In this document: in pieces, positions 16,934-24,383 of the stretch
How the letters are laid out: each line of letters begins with the position of its first letter
Position numbering within the stretch: the first letter of the stretch is position 1
Source: Halodesulfovibrio aestuarii DSM 17919 = ATCC 29578
GTDB lineage: Bacteria; Desulfobacterota; Desulfovibrionia; Desulfovibrionales; Desulfovibrionaceae
Assembly (NCBI RefSeq): GCF_000384815.1
Contig: NZ_ARQF01000021.1
Coordinates: forward strand, 1,137,673-1,201,672
DNA: 64,000 nucleotides
Reading direction: 5' to 3'
Made by a program: the position numbers and the translations under genes
Notes under the pieces: model-generated
Told to the model about the DNA's origin: nothing
Seen by the model: only the letters and a program-made list of their open reading frames with translations
Databases searched by the model: none

Positions 16934-17519
16934 GTATCACCTCTTCTACCGATGTATATTTATCGATATATGCCAGCCCGATCTCCGGAGCCATAGACGC
17001 ATAAGCCTTCTGCGGGGTTTGAAACTCGTCTTTAAAGCATGACTCTCCAAGGCACACAGACTGTTCAAATGTCACAATCCACGCATTCAAACCAGTCAAC
17101 TCCGGCGCAAGTTGATATTCCTTCGCCGCAACAAACTTTGCGCCCATAATTTTACAACCGAACTGATTGTTATGAATGAAAGTTGAGACACGGGCGGCAA
17201 GCTCACGTACGTTCAAATCTGCTTTTTCAACAGATTGACTGCAAACAACACGCAGCTCCCATCGCAGCTTTATGGCAAGCTCTTCAGTCGCTGTAGGTAC
17301 ATCATTTTCAAATGAAGCAAGTGACAACACCAGAGCAGGCAGGTTCAGTTCATTACTACCTGAAGCCTGCTCCTGCATAAGAGCATCATAGTCACACACG
17401 GTTACGGTCGGGAAAGCTTCACGTAAGGCGTTCTCTATACCTCCGTGCAAAGCTCCAATTGTTATTTCTTCTACCTGTACAAGATTGTCCACGTTAGTTC
17501 CTGCTCCAAGGTCATACAT
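16914..17519 (-). CDS. Gp37-like (DUF1834) tail completion protein
   Basis: Matches the Mu-type Gp37/DUF1834 pattern: ITIGALHGGIENALREAFPTVTV near the N-terminus, then ELRVVCSQSVEKADLNVRELAARVSTFIHNNQFG. Family members sit near tail terminator genes and are thought to complete the tail. The start is uncertain: ATG at 17519 lacks a good ribosome site, and alternative TTG codons at 17555 or about 17543 lie near GAGGAC. It overlaps the gpV start by 20 nt. It is the first structural gene of the operon; nothing head-related lies upstream. Confidence 0.7.
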   Translation of the reverse strand: MYDLGAGTNVDNLVQVEEITIGALHGGIENALREAFPTVTVCDYDALMQEQASGSNELNLPALVLSLASFENDVPTATEELAIKLRWELRVVCSQSVEKADLNVRELAARVSTFIHNNQFGCKIMGAKFVAAKEYQLAPELTGLNAWIVTFEQSVCLGESCFKDEFQTPQKAYASMAPEIGLAYIDKYTSVEEVIHELPAS

Positions 17520-17761
17520 TGTGTTGTAAAATTTCAGCAAAAATATTGTCCTCAAAATACGTCACTGCATTTACAAGGACGTTTCCGGTATGCAGCACAA
17601 CAGAGGTATTCTAAGAAAACGCACTCCGCATTTTCAGCCGGTGTCTGCGTTTAGTTGTTTCAATCCTGCACTGTAGTAACGCGGTTTCTTTTTCCAATTC
17701 CAGTATGATTTGAAACTCTGCCACTGATTCCACAGATACTTTGACAGCACCGTACCGTCTC

Positions 17762-18145
17762 TTATCGCTGCGCCTTCAACCAACGGTAATAGACTGTCTT
17801 CACGGATGACACAGACATATCCATAGCGCGCGCAACGTCCTGATGGGTCATGCCCTGCTCCCGCATCTGGATGATCTGCCTGTTGCGCTCCAGTTTGGTC
17901 ACGCTTGAACATTTTGGAATGGTCAACGGTTCGCCTGCGTACTCTGTTGCCAAGTCCCGCGCAGATTCTTCACCGATTGTCTGTACCAGCCAGTGCGAAG
18001 GCTTCATCCGGTCAGGTGCCGGAACGTACAGACTACGGCACTTGGATTGCCGCTTGCCCCGCACCAATGCCATTGTTTTCTCAAACCCGATAACATCCGC
18101 AATGCCTTGCGCTGTTGCCGGCAAATATGCTTTTTCCGGTTGCAT
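17762..18145 (-). CDS. Mor/C-family transcription activator-like protein
   Basis: A 127-residue protein with a Mor-like C-terminal helix-turn-helix (ERNRQIIQMREQGMTHQDVARAMDMSVSSVKTVYYRW), preceded by a strand region YAGEPLTIPKCSSVTK that resembles the Mor dimerisation strand. The N-terminal 30 residues (GIADVIGFEKTMALV) also fit. Mor/C proteins of phage Mu switch on middle and late genes. Here it sits just upstream of the structural operon, with a 240-bp gene-free gap (17520-17761) that may hold the activated promoter. Confidence 0.7.
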   Translation of the reverse strand: MQPEKAYLPATAQGIADVIGFEKTMALVRGKRQSKCRSLYVPAPDRMKPSHWLVQTIGEESARDLATEYAGEPLTIPKCSSVTKLERNRQIIQMREQGMTHQDVARAMDMSVSSVKTVYYRWLKAQR

Positions 18146-18157
18146 CGCCCCACCTCA

Positions 18158-18460
18158 TTACTTTTTGAGTTTGAGATTTTCAGCAAGCTCACATGTCCGT
18201 TTAGACAGAATATCCAGCAGCTTACCGCCGTTGTATCCTGCCAACCCTGTCACAGCTGCTTTCTGATCCGGAGTTAAAAACGCCACATCCTGCAAAAACA
18301 GCGAGACAACAACGCCAGTAAAGGCCGCTACCAGCATGGCAATCAGCGTGGCTTTAAACGTACAATTTGTCCGCACCGCCCGAACAAGACCGCCCAGAAC
18401 AGAAATCACAAGCGGGGGCAAAAGCCCCCATAATTGAACTAGAAAATCTTTTTCCGGCAT
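18158..18460 (-). CDS. Holin-like small membrane protein
   Basis: A 100-residue protein with two or three hydrophobic segments (LWGLLPPLVISVLGGLV, ATLIAMLVAAFTGVVVSLFL) and the phage-holin phrase LTPDQKAAVTGLAGYNGGKLLDIL. It would form pores in the inner membrane at lysis. It overlaps the next gene by a base and is 12 nt from the Mor-like gene. Confidence 0.75.
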   Translation of the reverse strand: MPEKDFLVQLWGLLPPLVISVLGGLVRAVRTNCTFKATLIAMLVAAFTGVVVSLFLQDVAFLTPDQKAAVTGLAGYNGGKLLDILSKRTCELAENLKLKK

Positions 18461-18675
18461 TAAGCATGCGCCTCTGCAGGAAGAGGGGAGGAACCTCCAT
18501 TACCGGTTGGCAGATCAGGCAAGTTACGGAGCTGTTTTGTGCTCCGCTCAAACTCTTCAAGACCCGGTACTTGGTAGCCGGCAGCGGAAAGCCGCATTGC
18601 GGATTCATATGCTTTAAGGCCAAGTTTAAGGCCTGCCGAAATAAGATTTATTGTATCCTGTGCATTCACGTTCAT
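18460..18675 (-). CDS. Hypothetical phage protein, 71 aa
   Basis: A small helical protein (NVNAQDTINLISAGLKLGLKAYESAMR) ending in a Pro/Gly/Ser-rich tail. It overlaps the holin-like gene by a base and follows the lipoprotein-type gene by 2 nt, so it belongs to the lysis module. I do not know its role. Confidence 0.65.
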   Translation of the reverse strand: MNVNAQDTINLISAGLKLGLKAYESAMRLSAAGYQVPGLEEFERSTKQLRNLPDLPTGNGGSSPLPAEAHA

Positions 18676-18677
18676 GG

Positions 18678-19316
18678 CTATTCGCTCCAGTCTGAGTTCA
18701 TAAGTTCAAGCATCATCACGGCCGCATTCTGAAACGCATCCTCTGCGTCTTCTTTCAACCGGTCATAGTTCTCCGGCTTGTTCTTAAAGGAGGCATAGAT
18801 AAGCGCTGCATCCCGATACAAAACGATTGCATCCTTGGCGGTATTCATCACCGGAGCCACCTTGCTTCGCATTGTCTGCTTCAAGTCTTCGCTAGTGGTC
18901 GGGTTGTTATAGAGCTGCTGATACTCATGATGCAGGGATAAATACTGCAAGCGAAGCTCTTCCCCTGCACCAAGAGCCTGTTGATCTGGTGATAGATTTG
19001 AAAAGGCGCATGCAGAAACAAGAAGAGGAGTTACAAGAATGAATACAATCATTAAGTTAGATTTTTTCTTTGAACTAACTTTCTTTATTTTGATTGTAGT
19101 ATCAGCCTTAACACGTCCATAAATTGCAAATATAGATGCAATAACACCGCCGAGCGCTACAAGTTGGTTAACAAGTTCTCCTTTTACTCCTTCATCAACT
19201 TGGATATTAAACTGCATTAGAATCATGCACAGTATAGTAACAATACATCCCCATACAGTTTTAGACTGTAGCAAGCCTTTAACTTGTGATTCCAATTCGC
19301 ATTGATCTTGCCTCAT
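18678..19316 (-). CDS. Holin-like / lipoprotein-like composite membrane protein
   Basis: A 212-residue protein made of two parts. Residues 1-78 carry two membrane helices (VWGCIVTILCMILMQFNI and VNQLVALGGVIASIFAIYG) and resemble small phage holins. After a Lys-rich linker (IKIKKVSSKKKSN) comes a signal-peptide-like segment with a lipobox (MIVFILVTPLLVSAC) and a 110-residue helical domain. In related phages a holin and a lipoprotein are usually separate genes, so this may be a fusion, or the internal ATG may be a second start. No endolysin gene lies next to it. Confidence 0.65.
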   Translation of the reverse strand: MRQDQCELESQVKGLLQSKTVWGCIVTILCMILMQFNIQVDEGVKGELVNQLVALGGVIASIFAIYGRVKADTTIKIKKVSSKKKSNLMIVFILVTPLLVSACAFSNLSPDQQALGAGEELRLQYLSLHHEYQQLYNNPTTSEDLKQTMRSKVAPVMNTAKDAIVLYRDAALIYASFKNKPENYDRLKEDAEDAFQNAAVMMLELMNSDWSE

Positions 19317-19349
19317 AAAACTCTCCAGACTAGTTAGTGTAATAAAAAA

Positions 19350-19375
19350 GGCATGTACCTATGTGAGTACATGCC
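19350..19375 (-). terminator. Terminator between early and lysis genes
   Basis: GGCATGTAC stem with 8-nt loop, followed on the minus strand by TTTTTTATT. It separates the zinc-ribbon regulator and replication-type genes from the lysis/tail genes, implying two transcription units. Confidence 0.7.
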
Positions 19376-19404
19376 ATGCTATAACACTTTCGCCAGAAAC
19401 TTCT

Positions 19405-19426
19405 TGCGTATACACATGTATACGCA
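19405..19426. promoter_or_regulatory. Palindrome TGCGTATAC-ACAT-GTATACGCA
   Basis: A perfect 9-bp inverted repeat with a 4-nt centre, 18 bp beyond the stop of the zinc-ribbon gene and about 90 bp upstream of the lysis operon start. Its position fits an operator for the lysis/tail transcript; a terminator stem is the alternative. Confidence 0.45.
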
Positions 19427-19443
19427 CAAAAGTGCATATTTTT

Positions 19444-19632
19444 TTATATTATTTCTGATAATCTCTCTTTTGTGAGATGCTCCAAGCCGTTTTTCATCGA
19501 CGTGAGATATATTTCTACAGAAAGTTCGCTATGTCCGCATTGCTTACAAACCCGCCGACGGACAATGTACGTATCATCAGATATATTTGAACGCGGAATA
19601 TGCGTTTTTCCGCCACACACAGGACACAACAT
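19444..19632 (-). CDS. Ogr/Delta-like zinc-ribbon activator
   Basis: A 62-residue protein with C3-P-V-C6 and C29-K-Q-C32 spaced by 22 residues, and the RRRVCKQC run seen in P2 Ogr/Delta late activators (which have Cx2C-x22-Cx4C). Such proteins contact RNA polymerase alpha and turn on the late tail operons. It is 1 nt from the 82-aa gene upstream. An NrdR-type zinc ribbon is superficially similar, but the ATP-cone is missing. Confidence 0.7.
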   Translation of the reverse strand: MLCPVCGGKTHIPRSNISDDTYIVRRRVCKQCGHSELSVEIYLTSMKNGLEHLTKERLSEII

Positions 19633-19633
19633 T

Positions 19634-19882
19634 CTACTCCCCTTCTCTGCCTGCTACGGCTTGTTCAGGCATAAAAGCCACTCTCAACAAATTTTGAATG
19701 CCAACCATAGTCACCATTGCCCACAGGCGATAATCACACAAAGCCAAAAGACTGCTCTTACTCCTGCGGACTGCCTCCCGCATGGCAAGCTGAACAAAAT
19801 CAAGCAACAGAACCAATTCTTCAATCATATAACTGGTACGTTTCAACCTACGCCCCCGCAGCATCGTGTTTCGCCGCATCAT
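19634..19882 (-). CDS. Hypothetical phage protein, about 82 aa
   Basis: A short basic protein (MLRGRRLKRTSYMIEELVLLLDFVQLAM) with one hydrophobic helix later (LWAMVTMVGIQNLLRVAF). A start at 19864 (MLRGRR) is equally possible. It overlaps the end of the 212-aa replication-type gene. Function unknown. Confidence 0.45.
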   Translation of the reverse strand: MMRRNTMLRGRRLKRTSYMIEELVLLLDFVQLAMREAVRRSKSSLLALCDYRLWAMVTMVGIQNLLRVAFMPEQAVAGREGE

Positions 19883-20486
19883 TTGCCAGCATAGTAATCA
19901 GACTCAGCTGTTCTTCCCTCCTGACTGTCAGCGCGTTTTGCGCTTTCCCAGCATTGCCGATTAATGCAACCTGCTCATAATTCGGTGTACAATTCGCTTC
20001 ATTTGCAATGGCTGCCCGCCCTGCCAATTCGCCAAAATACCGCACATCTTGCCGGGAAAAACTTACGTACAGCTTACAAAAATCTTTACGAAACCACTTT
20101 TCGCTATCTGCCCGCATTTCGCTGCACAACTTCACCCATCCGCCAAAACCGTGCTCTATCACTGCAGCGGTAACTGGATTATCGAACACAACGGATTTAT
20201 ATGCCCCGACACGCTTAACAGCCTCAAGTACCTTACTGGCTTCCACCTCGGCCACATCTTCAGGATTCCCCTGAATAAACTCGATGATCTCCGCCGGTCT
20301 TGGAAAAAACTTGGAGGCAGTTACAGCCTTGACCATTGCGCGCAACACGTCCTCAATTTCAAATTGTTGCAGTGCAAAAAAATAGAGTTTAGCCATCGCT
20401 TCCGTTGCCTGCCGGTTATGCAATTCACACAAGCCAGCAAGCCCCTGAAGGAATCGCTCACGCTGTTGCTTGTTGTTCCAATCCAT
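19848..20486 (-). CDS. Replicative-helicase-loader-type protein (DUF6475-like)
   Basis: A 212-residue protein whose first 75 residues (RERFLQGLAGLCELHNRQATEAMAKLYFFALQQFEIEDVLRAMVKA, then SKFFPRPAEIIEFI) fit the G39P/DUF6475 group of phage helicase-loader or inhibitor proteins. It has no Walker motif. It follows the DnaD/O-like gene by 4 nt, the usual order of a phage replication pair. Confidence 0.65.
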   Translation of the reverse strand: MDWNNKQQRERFLQGLAGLCELHNRQATEAMAKLYFFALQQFEIEDVLRAMVKAVTASKFFPRPAEIIEFIQGNPEDVAEVEASKVLEAVKRVGAYKSVVFDNPVTAAVIEHGFGGWVKLCSEMRADSEKWFRKDFCKLYVSFSRQDVRYFGELAGRAAIANEANCTPNYEQVALIGNAGKAQNALTVRREEQLSLITMLANDAAKHDAAGA

Positions 20487-20490
20487 GCCG

Positions 20491-21474
20491 CTACTCCTGC
20501 ATCAAGCTTTCGAACACGTCATTGTTGCGCTGGCTGACGGAAGCACCACCCCGTAGCGACGCGGTTTTGCCCTTCTTCGGCAAATACGTTCCCTCTTCAA
20601 TCTTCACCATGTTGGCTGTCTTCAATATCCAGTCAAAGCTTGCTGTCCAGCCACGATCATTATCGCCAGCAAGGAACGTACTCCGGCAAACCAGCCTGAA
20701 ATACCCCTCCCACCACTCGAGGAACTGTTTGCCATTGCCGCTCTTCCACACCGCGCGCACACGGGCCTTGCGCTGCGTTGTCATATCCCGACACTGCGGC
20801 AATCTTGTACAGATACGGTTGTACGCTTCTTTAATTTTCTCGTACGGACAATTCGGAATGGCCGGCTCTTCTTGGGAATCCTCCCCTACAGTTTTTGCAG
20901 TTTCAATAACTCCAGCAGATTCAGCCAAGCCAGAAGTGACATCCGGAGAATCATCGACACACTTATCTTCTCCTGTTCTCTGTTCTCTGCTTTCTGTTCT
21001 CTGATTAGGGAAAGCATGCGCCAATTCTTCAGCAAAGGTTTTACTGAAGGCTTCCCGAAAGCCTTGGGAAAGTCCGTCCACCAAGAATTTTACACCGACA
21101 AGAATGTCTGTACGTAGCGCGCTTTCCGGCAATTCCCTGAAACCGTAGTGCCAGCTTTTAACCACATTAGGACTCTCCGGCAGGTTGTACCGTAAGAAAT
21201 TAGGGAACCAGATAAGGAGCTTTCCATCGTGCGTAATAATCCCTTGCGTTAAGACTTCCTGGAAACCTTTCGTGAAGGCTTCCAACTCCATACCCAGCTC
21301 ACAAGCAAGACCGGGGACATTCGCCCGTAAGGCACCAAGTTGCGTTAAATCCGGATGCGTCAGCATGAAGAACACAATCAGCTTGGCATCATTAGAAAGG
21401 GCCATAAACTTAGCATCGTTCCAAATACACACGGAGATCTTGCGATAACGCCGCTTACTCATGAATTTACTCAC
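20491..21474 (-). CDS. Phage replication initiation protein (O-like)
   Basis: A 327-residue protein. The N-terminal winged-helix type region (RRYRKISVCIWNDAKFMALSNDAKLIVFFMLTHPDLTQLGA) is typical of phage replication initiators that bind origin DNA. The middle (residues about 165-210) is acidic and low-complexity. The C-terminal part has WEGYFRLVCRSTFLAGDNDRGWTASFDWILKTANMVKI, the tail of many O-like proteins. It is the first minus-strand gene opposite the repressor-like gene. Its presence is unusual for a pure tailocin. Confidence 0.75.
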   Translation of the reverse strand: MSKFMSKRRYRKISVCIWNDAKFMALSNDAKLIVFFMLTHPDLTQLGALRANVPGLACELGMELEAFTKGFQEVLTQGIITHDGKLLIWFPNFLRYNLPESPNVVKSWHYGFRELPESALRTDILVGVKFLVDGLSQGFREAFSKTFAEELAHAFPNQRTESREQRTGEDKCVDDSPDVTSGLAESAGVIETAKTVGEDSQEEPAIPNCPYEKIKEAYNRICTRLPQCRDMTTQRKARVRAVWKSGNGKQFLEWWEGYFRLVCRSTFLAGDNDRGWTASFDWILKTANMVKIEEGTYLPKKGKTASLRGGASVSQRNNDVFESLMQE

Positions 21475-21554
21475 TTATTTTGTTGCGTTGCGAATAAAGT
21501 TATTGCGTACAGCAAAGCGTTGCGGAATACCGTACCTCCCCGATTACAATTTTA

Positions 21555-21592
21555 CGAATAACGCCCAGTCCTGTTGCGCTGGGCGTTATTCG
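21555..21592. promoter_or_regulatory. 14-bp perfect inverted repeat in the divergent control region
   Basis: CGAATAACGCCCAG at 21555-21568 and its exact complement at 21579-21592 around 10 nt, between the divergent replication operon and repressor-like gene. No T-run follows on either strand, so an operator is more likely than a terminator. Related partial copies (GCGAATAA, near 21490) lie nearby. Confidence 0.5.
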
Positions 21593-21741
21593 TGTCCGCC
21601 CCCCCCAACCAGTGGGTTCCCCATCATCTTTCCATTCTTATGCAACGACGTTTGCCATACCGGACGAGATACCACGCGGTTACAGAAATGCGCAACTAAA
21701 AGTTGACACAAGGTTACAAAGTGACACATAGTACAATTCTT

Positions 21742-22239
21742 ATGGTTAAATACGATCCTGAAAATGCCCAAGCATGGGCAATTATTATGAATAGAATCCG
21801 TCAAGAGTATGCCGAGGGCAATACTCAACTTTCAATCGCCCAAAAACTTGGCGTTACAAAAGTTGCAGTAAGCCGATGGCTTAGTGAAGATCGTGGAGGC
21901 GAACGGACGACGTTCGGAGATATGCTGCGATATGCAAAAGCGCTGGGTATTCCATACAATGAGCTTATTGATATGCCCTGCCAAGCTAATCAGCTTGAAA
22001 CAACAAACTTTGACAAAGCATTAGCGACAATTCTTACGCAGGCTGTAGCTGATGCAGACCTGACAGCAGCAGAGCTTGCCCGACAGACAGGTTTACCGGA
22101 ATCACAACTTACCGACATTTTGACTGGTAATATACCAGCTACCGGCGCAGCTCTTCATAAAATCTGCACAGTTGTCGAGGTAGGCGCATCAATTTTATTA
22201 AGGAAAGCTGACAAGCTTATGCAAAAAGGCTTGAAATAA
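21742..22239 (+). CDS. Repressor-like protein with two helix-turn-helix domains
   Basis: A 165-residue plus-strand protein from ATG at 21742; an in-frame TTG at 21703 lies in a promoter-like TTGACA and is less likely. Domain 1 has TQLSIAQKLGVTKVAVSRWLSED; domain 2 has TAAELARQTGLPESQLTDILTGN. Two HTH domains in one chain would allow recognition of a long or paired operator. Its divergent position opposite the early operon suggests the lysogeny/off-state regulator. It lacks a LexA-type S24 peptidase, so induction cannot be by self-cleavage. Confidence 0.75.
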   Translation: MVKYDPENAQAWAIIMNRIRQEYAEGNTQLSIAQKLGVTKVAVSRWLSEDRGGERTTFGDMLRYAKALGIPYNELIDMPCQANQLETTNFDKALATILTQAVADADLTAAELARQTGLPESQLTDILTGNIPATGAALHKICTVVEVGASILLRKADKLMQKGLK

Positions 22240-22290
22240 CTTTGCTGAAAGAACAGTGTTTCACCCCTGTTTTACAGGCATACCTGCCTG

Positions 22291-22392
22291 TTGATAAAGA
22301 AAAAAGAAACGCGCCACCCAATTGACCAGCTTAATGAACTATTCCAGTTTGCTGATCAATTAAAAGAGCGCGCACTTGCTTACGACGAGTAG
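22291..22392 (+). CDS. Possible small ORF downstream of the repressor
   Basis: A 33-codon frame from TTG (IKKKETRHPIDQLNELFQFADQLK, charged helix) ending 20 nt before a strong terminator and starting 51 nt after the repressor stop. Composition looks protein-like, but there is no clear Shine-Dalgarno site and no ATG. It may be the tail of a decayed gene. Confidence 0.3.
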   Translation: MIKKKETRHPIDQLNELFQFADQLKERALAYDE

Positions 22393-22410
22393 CATTTAGT
22401 CCTGTCATTC

Positions 22411-22439
22411 AGCCCCGCTTCGGCGGGGTTTTCTTTTTT
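22411..22439 (+). terminator. Rho-independent terminator of the repressor unit
   Basis: CCCCGC-TTCG-GCGGGG stem-loop followed by TTTTCTTTTTTC. Confidence 0.9.
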
Positions 22440-22806
22440 CCTTTCTGAAATTGTCGCATTTCTTGCGACATTATTTTTTACAACAAAAGTTACCGTGCGA
22501 CAACACAATATTGCCCCCAGAAGATAACGCACGTTAACTATCTTGCATCAAGCAAGAAAAACAAGTACAACGCGCACAATACCCTATTTTATCAGTCTAT
22601 TCTCGCATGAAGGAAAACCCCAGACAATCCCCCTCCTTTAAGTCAGTCCCTTCTACGACGTAGTAACGTTCCATTATGCTTAGCAATAGACACTATATTA
22701 CGACGCAAATATATAACACTCTATACAACTACAAAATATAACGCCCTAATCGGAGCGGCACCTCTCCCATTCCCTATGTCAGGGCAGCAGTCACGGTTGG
22801 AAAAAT
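22440..22806. other. Gene-free region at the right edge of the tail locus
   Basis: No coding frame is convincing here. It holds a 7-bp inverted repeat TGTCGCA/TGCGACA (22452-22470) followed by a T-rich run, possibly a second terminator, and a small TCTTGC/GCAAGA repeat (22541-22557). This may include the right junction of the mobile locus; no matching direct repeat was found near 3 kb. Confidence 0.4.
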
Positions 22807-22841
22807 AAAAAAGTTCTCATCGAGTTGATGAGAACTTTTTT
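22807..22841. terminator. Bidirectional terminator hairpin
   Basis: AAAAAAGTTCTCATC and its complement around GAGTT, with A and T tracts on both sides. It insulates the small plus-strand gene at 22925. Confidence 0.8.
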
Positions 22842-22924
22842 ATTGGTATGTTTTGATAATACATTTTCATTGATGCCACTGCATAATAAATCTACTATTA
22901 AAAAAACCAGTTCGGGAGGCAGAC

Positions 22925-23128
22925 ATGAAAAAATACGTTCAAGTTTCTGACGATATGTGCATTGATAAAACCGATGAAGAATATCCCACAAAGGTCATCT
23001 GCGAAGCCTGCTTTGACGTTATTATGAGTAACCCGGAGCAAGAACTCATCGTTGCCGACGCAACAGGTAAACCCGCCCCTGATGCCGAATGTGAATTCAA
23101 ACTGGCTTACAACTGTGAATCGCTGTAA
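22925..23128 (+). CDS. Hypothetical small acidic protein, 67 aa
   Basis: Preceded by GGGAGG at good spacing and followed by a strong terminator. Acidic, with four Cys residues (CIDKTDEEYPTKVICEACFD and two near the C-terminus), so metal binding or disulfides are possible. I do not recognise a family. It is a monocistronic gene outside the tail locus. Confidence 0.6.
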   Translation: MKKYVQVSDDMCIDKTDEEYPTKVICEACFDVIMSNPEQELIVADATGKPAPDAECEFKLAYNCESL

Positions 23129-23150
23129 AAACATTGCCATATAATTAAGT

Positions 23151-23184
23151 AAAGCAACGAGAATGTATCTCGTTGCTTTTTTTT
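23151..23184 (+). terminator. Rho-independent terminator
   Basis: AAAGCAACGAGA / TCTCGTTGCTTT stem with an ATGTA loop and a run of T on the plus strand. Confidence 0.88.
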
Positions 23185-23372
23185 ATGCTCCGTTCACCTG
23201 TTTCCCGTATCTTTAAACAAAGGATGCACTCAGGGGGCTACAACGTGACAGTCTTTGTCTTCAAAAAGCAGCTTGGAAGGGGAAAAGTGCAACTATGCAA
23301 AGACGTATAGCCTCCGCACGGCTACTACAGGAAACTAAAAAACTTCTTGGAATGTGAACGGCATTGCAGAGG

Positions 23373-23609
23373 CTAGATCGTGTCGTTATGGCACTTCAAA
23401 CAACCGGTAAAATCAGGATGAGGAGTCTCCGGCGCTCCAGATTTTACTGCGTTTTGAGGTGCATGACACATGAGGCAGTCTTTGTCTGTCCTAGCGCCTG
23501 CGTGGATATCCGGATATGTCTGAATGGATTTACCATGGTAGCCCATATAGGCACAGCCAGAAAGCAGGCAGACCATTACTACAAAAGCTGACATAAACGA
23601 TCTATTCAT
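23373..23609 (-). CDS. Dihaem c-type cytochrome lipoprotein
   Basis: A 78-residue lipoprotein: signal peptide with lipobox L-S-G-C19, then two haem-attachment motifs C45-L-M-C-H49 and C70-L-K-C-H74. It would be membrane-anchored on the periplasmic side and carry two c-type haems, with His residues (H25, H36, H64) available as distal ligands. It lies 88 bp downstream of the ABC ATPase and reads as the last gene of the operon that starts at 27237. Its size is well below classical multihaem cytochromes. A redox role linked to the exported or modified product is inference only. Confidence 0.8.
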   Translation of the reverse strand: MNRSFMSAFVVMVCLLSGCAYMGYHGKSIQTYPDIHAGARTDKDCLMCHAPQNAVKSGAPETPHPDFTGCLKCHNDTI

Positions 23610-23697
23610 AAAAACTCCTGATCAGATTACTTGAGATCTTTCCAACGAGGCCGGAGGAAAAAACTGTTGCCAGTTAGGAAAACTTACATCAAAGCTG

Positions 23698-24381
23698 CTA
23701 GGTAGCTGCGACCAGCTTTCCATCGTGCAACTGAAAAATGTTGTCTGCAATGTTGATAATCTCCATGTCATGTGTGGAGAAAATCGTTGTACATTTCTGC
23801 TCATAGCTTAACGAACTGATGAGGTTTACCACCTCTCTGCCAGTTACAGAATCCAGGCTTGCAGTGGGTTCATCTGCAAGAAGAAGCTTCGGTTTATGTG
23901 CCAGAGCCCTTGCAATGGAAGCCCGTTGCAGCTCCCCGCCGGAAAGTTCATGAGGCATCGCATTCTTAGCGTCTGATAATCCCACCTGTTCCAGTAATTC
24001 ATCAATGCGGGATGCGCTTTCTTTTTTCCCGACCCTATTCAATTTAAGGGGAAATGCGATATTTTCCGCTACAGTAAGATAGGCCAACAGATTTCCTTTC
24101 TGGAAAACTACTCCCAAGTCTTTCCGCATGAAGCGGGAACGTTCTACAGCACTCATGGCGGTGATTTGATGAGAAAAACATACAACACTCCCTGAATCTG
24201 GAGTTTCAATCCCTCCGATACAGTGAAGGAGCGTTGTTTTTCCAGAGCCGGAACATCCTGTAAGAGCTGCAATTTTTCCTGCTTCCAAGCTGAAGGATAT
24301 CCCGCGGAGAACCTGCTGTACTCCCCGTGATGATGTAAATGTCTTGTGGATGTCTACAATTTCAATTTGCATAGGAACCAT
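23698..24381 (-). CDS. ABC transporter ATP-binding protein (LolD/MacB type)
   Basis: A 227-residue ATPase. Walker A is G42-C-S-G-S-G-K-T49, the signature is [15 protein letters not shown], and Walker B is [12 protein letters not shown] with the switch His in STHDM. The short subunit and its sequence match the LolD/MacB/FtsE group, whose pumps move lipids or small hydrophobic molecules out of the inner membrane by mechanotransmission. It starts 2 nt after the permease stop. Confidence 0.9.
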   Translation of the reverse strand: MVPMQIEIVDIHKTFTSSRGVQQVLRGISFSLEAGKIAALTGCSGSGKTTLLHCIGGIETPDSGSVVCFSHQITAMSAVERSRFMRKDLGVVFQKGNLLAYLTVAENIAFPLKLNRVGKKESASRIDELLEQVGLSDAKNAMPHELSGGELQRASIARALAHKPKLLLADEPTASLDSVTGREVVNLISSLSYEQKCTTIFSTHDMEIINIADNIFQLHDGKLVAAT

Positions 24382-24383
24382 AC

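Noticed and set aside
17634..17912. 92-codon minus-strand frame next to the Mor-like gene
   Set aside because: Overlaps the supported Mor-like gene in another frame; no family features.
19444..19632. NrdR-type regulator
   Set aside because: Zinc ribbon resembles it but the ATP-cone domain is missing and the context is phage-like; Ogr/Delta fits better.
2982..22924. Attachment sites (attL/attR) bounding the tail locus
   Set aside because: No convincing direct repeat shared by the 3 kb and 22.5 kb edges and no integrase; boundaries therefore left open.
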